Source: Pyrrhosoma nymphula | Lineage: Eukaryota; Arthropoda; Insecta; Odonata; Coenagrionidae | Direction of reading: 5' to 3' | NCBI GenBank assembly: GCA_963573305.1 | Contig: OY754327.1 | Span: 181,792,386 to 181,856,385 of the forward strand | DNA length: 64,000 bases | Shown: positions 43,761 to 55,700 of the stretch, piece after piece | Layout of the letters: each line of letters begins with the position of its first letter | Numbering within the stretch: the stretch's first letter is position 1 | Translations under genes and position numbers: made by a program | Notes under the pieces: generated by a model | The model's input: only the letters and a program-made list of their open reading frames with translations | What the model was told of the DNA's origin: nothing | Database searches by the model: none

Positions 43761-46700
43761 GTATGTTTCGAATCTGGTGATTTTGTTTAGAAAGTGGCGG
43801 CAATTTTATGAATTATTTCCTCTTGGCAAACGGAGTGGAGATGAGCAGTTTATTATTTAAATTGTTTATTTTGTTTTCATTTTGCATTAGATTTTTCGTT
43901 CATTTTTGTTTATTTTAGGAATCATTTCGGCTTTAGTTGTTCTTATTAAAACTTAAGACTTTTTTACAGGAGTCGTCAGTGCGGCCTCGTACTGAAAGTG
44001 CCACAGATTTACGCGTGGGATCAGCAGTGGCACTTTCCAATGTAGCCAAATACTGGGTGTTGACGAATCTTTTTCCTGGGCCTGTTCCTCAAGTCCCTGT
44101 ATATGGGGCTCCTAGGGTAAAATTACATAATAAATTGGTTTTTTCTATCTCTCAGACTCAGCTGGGTGGCTACTGATAAGTGGTGTTGGTGCTTGACATC
44201 TGAGCTATAAAATGAAGTCAGGATTTCATTTAATGGCTGAATGAAATTATGTGGTAGACGAAGAATTGAGGCGTTTAAATTCGGCAATGTACTACAAAAT
44301 CTTGAAGGCTTCAGTTCTTGGCTTATTACATATTTTTAGCATTAAATTTTCCTTGCAGCCTGTGTCACATTCAACTCTTCTGCAGCTTTCTGTATTCTCT
44401 CAAGAAACTAATATTTGTTGTACTAGTTGTTCTTTTTTGTTATCCTGCCTGTGCCCATTAACAGTTAAATTTTCTTTTTTCTTTCTTTGGTGGATTTGAG
44501 ATTTTGTTTCCTTGTTTTCTTTGCCATTCATTAACCTTAATTATTCTTTGTGTGGAGTGTGTGTTTGCAACAGTATTTGAATTCCATTCATTTCAGGATT
44601 TCAAGGACAGTCCTTGCTGTTCACAAAATTACTTTTCATCTGTCAATAAAAATGATAATGCTTGTTCACCTGTCTTTTAAACTTTCTCAGTGAGTTATTT
44701 AATCACTGAGTGCAGATACCTTCAGAAAAATTGATTTTAAGTCTCTTATAGAAGTGCTCTCTTTTGTCAATTTGCATATCTTTTAAATTGTATGTTAAAG
44801 TAATGTGTGAACAAGGGCTGCCTGACTTGTGAAACTATTAATATGAAATGCCTGAATAATATTTTGCTTGCACTATTAAGCAAGTTATGATTGTAGGAGA
44901 TATGGGAAGTCAGGCAATTTTTTTTTCATCTTATTTGAAAGTATCTTATTGGCTTTGGAAATCTTTTGATGCCTTGTTATGGTATGATTCAATAGAAGTC
45001 AACTTTATGACCTGTTGATGGTAGCTTTGTGCTTTGATATGAATTCCATATATTCTATGATACATAGAACTGAAGGAGTTAAATGAAATGCAGCTAACTT
45101 TGAGCATGTTGTGATATTAGAACAGTGTAATGGAAAATATTCTAAAGAAAAAATGCTAGAACTATGAATTATTTAGTCCTGTGGCAAAATTTGTCCTTTC
45201 ATGTTGCTCTTGGCAAATGGAAGGGGCACTTGGTCTGAATCTGTACAATCTTGTGTAGATTGCTATATTCAGCCATGCGATTTTTCACAGATATTATCAC
45301 AACATCGCATGCATAGCAGGTGTGGAAGGAGATACAGGCAGTCCTCGACTTTTGCACACAATGTGTTCCTGAAGATGTGTATGAAAGTCGAACAATAGTA
45401 GTAGTAATAAAATATACATAGTAAAACCTCATCAATTGTAAGGAAATTTTATTTTTAATACAAAACTTTAAAAATACATTAATTATATTTCAAAGAATAC
45501 ATATTTACTTTTAAAACTAAGCAGTCTTGATAAACGGTTCTAAAAGAATACTGTTGTGTACTGAGTAACACCTAGGCACGATATATATGCTAACACACAT
45601 ACGCATTTCTAATTTTTCCCAAGCAGAAATTAACATTTCATTGATAACCTTCAATATAACTAAAAAGATGCAAAACAAGAAACATCACGACGCTTAATTT
45701 TTGGACCCTTAAACTTGATGTAATTTAATTTATTACAATTAAAGAAGCAACAAAATTTCCTAAACCGGATAAAAGACAAACGAAAATAGGATGACTATCA
45801 TAGCCATAAACAGGCCATAAAAAACTTCGTAAATGTCGCATGCACTTCCCAGCATTCCGTACATGGTCTATAATTTTATCTTTCCCCTAAACTGTTGAAT
45901 ACACAGTTGAACAGCTCACAGTTCAATGATTGTCTGATTGCAGCAAAAGATTCTCCCAGTTCAGCACATCTAATAATTCTCAACTCTTTTCTCAGGCACA
46001 TCATATTTACGTTTTCCACTCATTCTTATCATACGATAGTAATTGAATTCAGTAATTAAACAAGTTAAACCTTGCTCTAAGTCAACACTGCCCACAGTCG
46101 CGTCTACTATCGAGCGAGAACGCCAGATGAAACAATTGAATACCGTGATGCACCATCACGGAAAATTCAAAAATACTGTTCGACAAATGTACGAAAGTTT
46201 GAATTTAGTGTCCAAAAGTAAAATGTATCAATTTGGAGCGTACGAAAGTCGAGGACCGCCTGTACTTGGAACATTTAGTTTCCCAACATATGATTTGAGT
46301 GAAGTCTACACAAGTTTTACACCAGGTCGGGTAGGTTCAATAGCTGATTCTGCCTTTGTCACATCCCTGATGACAATGGCAAAGTCAGTGATCGAAACAT
46401 CGACAGCCTATTACCTGATGTCATGGGCGTAACCAGGGAAATCTCTTGGGGGGGGGGGGGGGGCGATTAGTATTTGTGCAACTATGGGGATGTAAAATAA
46501 GAGAGAAATTGATGGAGTTCACTTTATTTCAAAACAAGCCTTATAATTACAATTATTAAAATTTGAATGTAGGATATTAAAATTGAGCTTTTTCTCCATC
46601 GTTGGGGGTGATCCCCCTAAGTCCATCCAAACCCCACAGAAACCTAGATCAGAACAACATCCATGCTTAGCTAAGGATCCTAGCCTGTGAGACGTGGACT

Positions 46701-49700
46701 GTGAATTATTTATATTTAGCCTTTTGATCAGTATGTCTGGTCTTATGTATTGCTCTGTAAGTCAGACTTTTTTATGTGAAAGTGTGTGAGCACATTTCGT
46801 TGCTTTTAGCCTTCTGAAATGAAGATCCGACCCAGATTTCACCCTAGTTCAACCTAGTCTAGCATTATGAAACAATAAATTATTAAGACTTCAATGTTTC
46901 CAGAGCCTATAAATCAACAATGGCTGATCAACATGAATTATGGTGAAGAAGGAACCAGAGTGTGTTATTCAGGTTTCTGATATTTCAACTACAGTTACCA
47001 TAGGAATAATGTGAGAATTGGTAGTTAGGCTTAAAAATGTATAATGATAAAATATGGTGAATTTTATTGATCAATTACCTATAGTTGTGGTAATTACAGG
47101 TGGGTTTCAATGGGAAAATCTGTAATGTAATGCAACAGCTCACAATATTTCTCTTGAATTATTAACACGTTGAATGCTGACAGACTACAATTGTCGCTTG
47201 CTAGCTGCGACTTAGGACGATGATCATCATCCGAGTTCGCATTCTTTAAAGGCCATTAATCCCTCAAGCGGGGATTTAATATTAGAGTATTTAACTCGTC
47301 GGGCAGTATTTAAATTTATGTATTAGGCAAGTGGACGTACGCTGTACGTGGAAACACTGCTGGGAGAGAAAATAGGGTCCATACACGTGTACATAGAAAG
47401 GCCTTGAGAGGTTAAAAAGTTTCAGTAACTGGTGAAAATTATTGTCACCGCAGTTAAAGTGTAAATATTATGCACATTAATATTTCAAAATGACTTTAAG
47501 GACCCTTATCATTTAATTTAAGTAGTCCATCTGAAGACCTCGTGAAGTGAAAAAATGAGAGGGATTTAACATTTTAAGTTCTTTTCATGTCATTAGATAC
47601 CTTAGATTATATATTGTTGAAATGAGAGGGAATTCTAAATTCAGTGTCCCATGGAAATGATGGTTGGATTTGGTGGTACGTGATCGAAAATTTATGATTG
47701 AGAATCTGAAGACAGGATTGTGTTCTTAAGGAATGCCATAACTTTAGCTTGCTCCTATTCAAGTGGTAGATCATTCTCGTAAGCATTTTTGTAAGTGAAT
47801 TTTTTAAACCATAGTAGTGATACATGCTCCTGCATAAACCATAGGCTAGCTAGTAAGAATAATCAAAAAGTAGAAGATAACCTCATACTCTCCAAAGATT
47901 AAAAAAAAAACCATCATCAACAGAGCCTGTGTCAGATGAACTGTCAGGAAATATAGATAGCCAAATTCAATGAAATATATTTCTATCTAGAGGTGATGTC
48001 TTAAGATAACTTTTATTAGAGGGTATGCGAGGCAAATTGGTGGACTAAAGTGATGGCGAATTTCTTAAGCTTGTAAAAACATATTACTACTCAGGAACTT
48101 TCACAAATTGTGTCTGAAACTTCAGATGAAGTGTGCACGTGCGTTTTATGTGCTTAGTGAAGAAATTTTTTTGAAATATGTATAAATTGATGGCAAGTAG
48201 ACATTATGATTTGAAACAAGCAGGAGAATGGCAGGATACAAAGACTAAGATTCCTTTCATTTGTGTGTACCATGTGATTGAAATACAAAAGCAAGCTTCT
48301 GCAAGCTCGGTAGATTCTCATGTTTATTGTTTCCTGTTTAACCCACCAAGACGAGATTCTTTTTTATTATTAATCATTGTAACCGTTGTATGAGTGGGCA
48401 GATTTAATATCATCAATTCTCCCTATAGATTTTATATTCATTCAGCCATCTGCTTTTTTCATCCTGAAGGGTAGAGGTATATATATTAAAAATATTATTC
48501 GCCGGGAAAGAAAGATCTTTTAAGAATTTCTACAGTTACACAATGCCTTTACCGCTGAAACTTTCGAAGTCACTGTCCTCTCTCTATTAGATTTGTTTAT
48601 GTTTAATTGATACATTGATGCTAAATTCTTTGGCAGCATATGCTGCATTGCCAAGAATATGGTCATCATTGTCAGATTACTAATTTCGTTACTAACTCTG
48701 ATTGGATCTAAGAAGAACAGAATTGGAATGAAGGGAGTATAGTCTGTACTATGAGATCATTTGGTAGCAATTATGCAGTGATCCTAGGCATTTGCTTTAA
48801 AATATTTCCAGACATTCATGGCCTTACTGGAGGGTAGGAACCTGTTACTTCTATAATGTCTGGTTTGGGATCTAAGGGATGGTATATAGGCACGAGCAGC
48901 AAGGCCATCCATTGGCAGCTTTACCTCTTTCGTGATTATTTTTACAAGCTCTGGATGGTAGATGACCATCGCATGATATATCATGAAATGTCTTTCTGTC
49001 ACAGTAAGATTCATGGTATACATAGAATAATGAAATTATTTAAAAATACACTACTGCAAAAAATAGCACTAAAAAGATAAAGACAAGATTGTTTTTTGCT
49101 TCGTTGAATTAAAGTACATTTATATCTTTAATAAAATATTATTACGAATAGGTGTTTGTGGTAATCTGCAACCACATCTGTCACCTGGTTTGCCTTTTAT
49201 CAATTGGGAAATATTGACCTTTGATTAAAATTTTCAATGTATTCGGGGGCTGTTTAGACAGTGTTACATAACAAATATATACAGATGTACAGACAGCCCC
49301 TGACTGCATTGAAAATTTTAATCTAAGGTCAAAATTTCCCAATTAATGAAAGGCATACCAGGTGACAGATGTGGTTGCAGATTACCACCAGCACCAATTC
49401 ATTATAAAATTTTATTTACAGATATTAATGAATATTTATTCAACTAAGTAAAAATCAATCTTGTTTTTGTTTTTAGTGCTATTTTTTGCAGTGGTGTTTT
49501 TTAAATTTTAATAATTTTATTATTTTGTTCCTTTTAGTGAATTATTATTCATATAAAAGGTAATTAAAATGATATTAGAGTTATTTAGATGAATCGGAGA
49601 AATGAGAAACAAAATATTGTAATATTTATTTATATAATGTATAGTCTATTAAGCACGCTATCATATGATTTGGTCCACCGAAGGGTCGTAATGATGCAAA

Positions 49701-52700
49701 TGTAACACTTCCGGTCTAAAGTTTCCGATGACATATAGGTAGTCTAAGACAATCACATTATAAAGTCCTCTGAATGGTCACACATCAAAATCTATGGATA
49801 CGTTCGGTTGCCACTATAATATTAACGTGCAAATGTAACACTTCCGGTTAAACCGGATGTAAACTTCCGGTATTATGTAGCCTATGTCACTCCAACACTC
49901 CCAGTAACGTAGCGATTCAAATAAGTGTTTGTGTATCAAAATCGGTAGAGTCATTAAGTTGCTATGGTGGAACATACATGCATACATACTTAGATACATA
50001 GCCAGTTGCTGAAAACATAACACTACATTTATTTTGGCAGCCGTTTAAAAATGGAAATTCTCACATTTCGCTGGTAAAAATGTTGGTGCATATTCAATTA
50101 GGAAATTACTGTAATTCCCTTTGTGTATTCCAGCCTTGGTCATTCTTGGCATTTCTCTCCATCCATTTCAAAACTGCTTGAAAATTAAATATCCACTTGT
50201 GGTAACCTCAAGTTATGAAAATTTCATGGTGCGCTTTAATTACTATCTTGCAGTAACAAGAAATTGAAATTGCATCAGAAACATTCATTTTTTGGTCAAG
50301 ATTCATCCCTACTGGTTCGGTTCAAATTGTTGGAATTTTTAAGTCCTACATTATCTTAATAAAAATATGTCAGGATACAAATAGCTAGGGAAGATCATCT
50401 GTTAATGCTAATTATTTAGTTTTCAAATACAAAACTGATGCTCCAGTAATGATATGATGATGATATCAATCATAAGATTTCTTTTGTGTGAAACCAATAG
50501 AGGAAAAAAATGAAAACAAGTGGGTAACAGGGTGAGGCTGTAAAGAATTGGAAGCTTGGAAGGGGATAAATTGTTGAATGGATAAAACATGTAATTTTCC
50601 ACAAGTGTATAAAATTTCAATTATGACCTGTTGCTCACAGTAAAATTTTCCGTAAAATGTTTTATGAATTTGACTAATTTTATTAAAGTGAGCTTCCTAG
50701 CGATAAAACAGTTTTATAAAACCTAATTTTATAAATCATTTTACAGAATAGGACAAGTTCTATTTCTATAAAACCGTTTTATGCAACGACCAATGAGATG
50801 TTCCACTCATCGCATTGATGATGTCATATCCATGGGAAGCCAAACAAGGAAAATGTAAACAAACGTGGCTGAAAGTTCATATAACTATCAATTCGTGGCA
50901 AATATTGCTATTAATGCTTTCGCCTGATCTCATTCATACTTTCATATTAAGCACAATAAGAGCGTAGATGCATAAACAAAGCCTTAGTGCCATTGAGGGT
51001 GGTCAGAAAGTAAGTAAATAAATAATAACACGTTATTTTAACCAAACAGACATCCAAAAGAGAGTGCATTTATCACTTCATGTGTTTGCAAACCATCTCA
51101 TAGATGGCAGATAGGTCAACATAGCGGTTTATGAATAGTTGCACCATGAGCAAGCAAGTACGTTTTACGTACCTATGTTTCATTAAAGGTGTGTTAAAAT
51201 TTTTATAAAACTTTTATAGAAAATTTTACCGTGAGCAACAGGCATAAGTTTCATTGAAATTCAAAGCATTACCTCTGATGTCTAACCTTGAAACCTTGGC
51301 GCTAGTGAAAGTTTTATTTATTTGCAGAAAACTGAGCACGTTTCATACATTCACCTTGTTCAAATTCCACGTGATACTTCCAGAATCTTTTGAATTTGGG
51401 ATAAATTGTGATTCAAGCGGGGAAGGGTAGGGTTTGATAAATTCAACATCAAATTGGTATGTGACGTGAAGGGACTTGGAGAGAAAACTTGGCACTTAAA
51501 GAAATAAGCATGCTACTTAGCCTAAAGATCCTAGCTAATTTTTAACTGTATATATGTTACACCATATTTTTCAGATGTAAATTTATTTACTATTTTGCTT
51601 GGATTTGTATTAATGGTGTAATCGCCATCTTGTTAGTAATTTAGGGTTAGGAGAAATGCAATATTATTTAGAAGAGACTGAATTGTAGCTTCTAAATTTT
51701 ATATGCAGTCTTTTAATGATGATTGTGGTAATGAAAGTTATTATCTTTCTTTCCCTCATTTGGTTCTACCTGTATATATATGTAAGAAATTTACTAAATT
51801 CTGATATCATTCAAGTTGGAAAACTACAGGAAAGAACAAGAAATTTTCCTTCCGTCTCTTTATTATGCAAGTTCCCATTTTTAGTATTGTAGTCTATATT
51901 GATTAGTGGTTTGTTGTTGCTCTGAAACAATCAAGTGATAGCGCATAATGCAGTTCAGGAAAAGCTCAGCACTGAATGTATCCAAGTACATAGTTGAATA
52001 CATGCAACCCTAATGTACATATTTACTTAGAGCAGGCCATGTCATTTTTTTCTGAAAACTATGGAACGTTTATATCAAGATAGAATGCATAGCTTAATAA
52101 GCTAGTTTTCTCGGTTTTTAAAGGTTGAATTAGTTTGTTATTTTAAGGTATTACACACATCAGTAATTTATGAGAATGTCATGTTGCCCATAAAATTAGC
52201 ATTTTTAGGAGGTGATATGAGAACCATTTCTATGGAAGGCATACATATGATGTACTAATAATGTGGCAGAAGGCAGCGTTTTAATTGTGAGCATTGTAGA
52301 TCATTTCATTCACCTTTGTTTATGTCATGCAGAGGTTTACAGTAAGTGATATTACGGTTTAGTGTTATATTTCTTGGAAAACTTAAGATATACTCTCTGT
52401 AGGAATTTTTATGTTGCACATAACATTTTCCATTGGTGATGTGAAATTATTTGCCGTTAAAATTAGAGAGAACCGCAAATTAAGTTTATTGTAACTTATG
52501 TTTTCATTAATAAATAATTACTTATTTTATGTGATTTTCATTTTATTATGTACCTGGTACATTATCATATTTCTCTAATAATGTTAAGTACTTAATTTGT
52601 TTCCAATTGTGATTTTTTTTTGTAAATATGGGTTTGTGCATAAATTACATTTATTTGGGTTATATTTTAGTTGCTTTACATTCATCTGGAATATAATATA

Positions 52701-55700
52701 AACTTATAATTATTTTAACCATGGTATCATCACCTAGCTATAGGAATAATATCGCATGGAATTTCAATCGTGTATTAGTTATCTGAGTTCATTGATTTGC
52801 AACTTCTTTGATGAAGCCTTGAATATTTATTTTGTTTTCTGGGTCCATAAAAGATGCATTATACTGCTGAATAATTGGCTGACAGAGATACTGGTCTTTG
52901 CTTGCTCAGATGAGTGAAGACTTGCTTAAGGTAGTGCATCTTTTTTCTAAAGGAGAAAATCATGATAATCAGCATCTTATATAGAAACAATCCATGAAAG
53001 ATTTAAATGTATTGCAAGGGAAGTATCCTATAATCATGTCTAGGATTTAAACAAATGTTGGCAGGTAGGTAGTTTAAGAACAGTGATTTTCCAATAACCC
53101 TTATTTTGGACAATGGAAACATAAATTGCTATTTTTCACTGGTGAAATAGATTCAATTTAACTTAGGTTCCTATGTGTAAATTACATCATCTTCAGGTCC
53201 AGAATTTGGCGTGAGTCAAGGAACGTATACTGATTTACGAAGAGGGTGGGGGGATAAGGGAAGGTGAGGGGCAAGAGGAAAGGGGGAAGTAGTTTGCAAA
53301 GTGGAGAGGGGGGAGGTGTAAGCTATCGAACCTTCTCCCCCCCCCCTTCCTACTCCTGTTCCACTTTGTTAACCCATTTCTTCCTTGTTAACTTCTCTTT
53401 GTAAACTTTTATATATACTCCGACTTGTGCCATATTTTGTACCTGATGATGATGTAGTGCATTGAAACCTAGGTCGGAGTGAATCTATTTTATCAGTGGA
53501 AAATTGCAATATCTGTCTTTATTATGTTGAAATTCCACCACACCATGCCTGATACTTCTCTTTTCGTACCTCATTTTGGGCTTGTAAATCAAGTAGTTTA
53601 GACAAAAGACTATTTGTTTTTCTTTTCCTTATAAACCAAAGAAATGAGCCTCTGAAAACATTGGTGAATGGTAAAAATAGCCCTTGGTAAGATAGCCATC
53701 ATTGCAAGAGCTATTATGATGATTAACGTCCAGGAGTTAGTGATTCTTTCTTTTGGGAATAGTATCAGTAACTAATGTAGGTGCGATAAAGAGAAATGTA
53801 CATAGTTTATCACATAGCTTTAATCCATTACAGATTAGTCAAAATACGAGGGCAAACTTAAAAATAAGGTCTCCAATTTTTTTTGTCATAGAAAATGACA
53901 TTTATTTACATTGTTGGACACATCATTGGAAAGGTCATGGCTTCAGCTATTTTTCGATGTAGTCACCCTGACGCTCGAGGACTTTTCTCATCCGCACGAT
54001 GAACTTTTGAATCCCATCATCATACCAGCTTCTGTCCGCGTTGCAAAGATAGGCGTTGACTGCTTGCAGATCGTCGTCCGTCGCGATCTTTATCCCTCCT
54101 AGGTGTTTCTTCAGGGCGAGGAACATGTGGAAATCACTGGGTGCGACGTTGGGGCTGTACGGAGGGTGCCCGATCACTTTCCACCCAAACTTCGAGATCA
54201 GTTCCTGCGTCTGATTAGCCGTATGCGGGCGCGCGTTGTAATGATGAAATGAGACCCCCTTCGTCAGTATGCCTGAAGGTTTGTTCTTGATGGCTTGCCG
54301 AAGCTTTTGTAGTGTGTGGCAGTGTCTTTCCTTATTGATAGTGGTTCCCCGGGGCATGAAATCCACCAACAATACTCCCTTTCGGTCCCAAAACACTGTT
54401 GTCATGACCTTCCGGGTGACAAGAGTTTGTTTGACCTTTTTCGGTTTTGGAGACATCGGGTGGCACCATTGTTTAGACTGTTGCTTCGTCTCGGGGGGTA
54501 TAGTGGTTACCCATGTTTCATCACCTGTTACGATAGAGTCCAAAAAATCATCTTCCTCTTCAAAACGGTGCACAACTTCTTCCGCACATTCCACACACTG
54601 CCTCTTGTGGTCCAAGAATGCTGACGAAGGGGGTCTCATTTCATCACGACAACGCGCGCCGGCATACGGCTAATCAGACGTGGGAACTGATCTCGAAGTT
54701 TGGGTGGAAAGTGATCGGGCACCCTCCGTACAGCCCCAACGTCGCACCCAGTGATTTCCACGTTCCTTGACCTAAAGAAACACCTAGGAAGGATGAAGAT
54801 CGCGATGGACGACGAGCTGCAAGAGGAGGTCAACACCTATCTTTGCAACATGGACAGAAACTGGTATGATGACGGGATTCAAATGTTCAACGTGCGGATG
54901 AGAAAAGTCATCGAGCGCCAGGGTGACTACATTGAAAAATAGCTGAAGCCATGACCTTTCCAATGATGTATCCAACAATGTAAATAAACGTCATTTTCTT
55001 TGACATAAAAAATTGGAGACCTTATTTTTAAGTTTGCCCTCGTATTTACCATTTGGGTTGGACAAAAAACGAAATGGCTGATGAAAGCATTATACTGAGG
55101 CAGAGAGACTTGCTGCCTCTAACCATTGTATTAATAGCCAACTCTACCTCTTGCATTGGTGACAGTAGTGGCAATTGCCCCCCCTCCACAAAAACCATTT
55201 TGCACATACATAGTTTGTTACGAATTTCTGGGATGAGACCCACGAACCCCCCTTTTCCTGGGGGGTATTCCATACCCCAAGAGCCGCTGGTGGTGCCCCC
55301 CCCCCCCCCCCCCGAATCTCTGGTGTGGAGCCGCCCCTGACCCCTTGACAGTTCCTCTTAGTTAAAGGGGATCATGTCTATGGTTCATATTTTCAGTAAA
55401 ATATTTAATTTTATACTTTGTTAAAAGTATGGGGGGTATAATCCCAGAATGGGGTGATTTGTAAATTATTATTCTATTACTATCTGCCTGCCAACTTTTG
55501 TCAAAATGTTGGATCCAGCTATTGGATACTCCCCTTGGTAGTTAGGCTCTGAAGTAAGGACTGCATAAGAAATCATCATTAGTAGTGCAAAGAAACCTGG
55601 AGCTTAAGAAGTTGAAAGAAGTGTGTGGTAATGAAAACCCATTTCAAATAAATTAAAACAAGTTACAATGAAATACTTTGGTAACATGGTATCCTTTATT

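Larger units (their letters stand above)
53847..55042. mobile_element. Palindromic mariner-derived element
   Basis: The ends CGAGGGCAAACTTAAAAATA (53847 on) and its inverted copy ending at 55042 are flanked by TA, the mariner target site. Inverted arms of about 415 bp (53847-54264 and 54628-55042) each carry the 3' third of a mariner transposase gene, facing opposite ways. The loop (54265-54627) is the middle of the gene, present once. Two partial copies have therefore been joined head to head, giving a long foldback. Confidence 0.88.

Noticed and set aside
46043..46432. 129-codon open frame
   Set aside because: It spans the right terminal repeat of the Tigger-like element and runs into a G-rich repeat, so it is not a gene.
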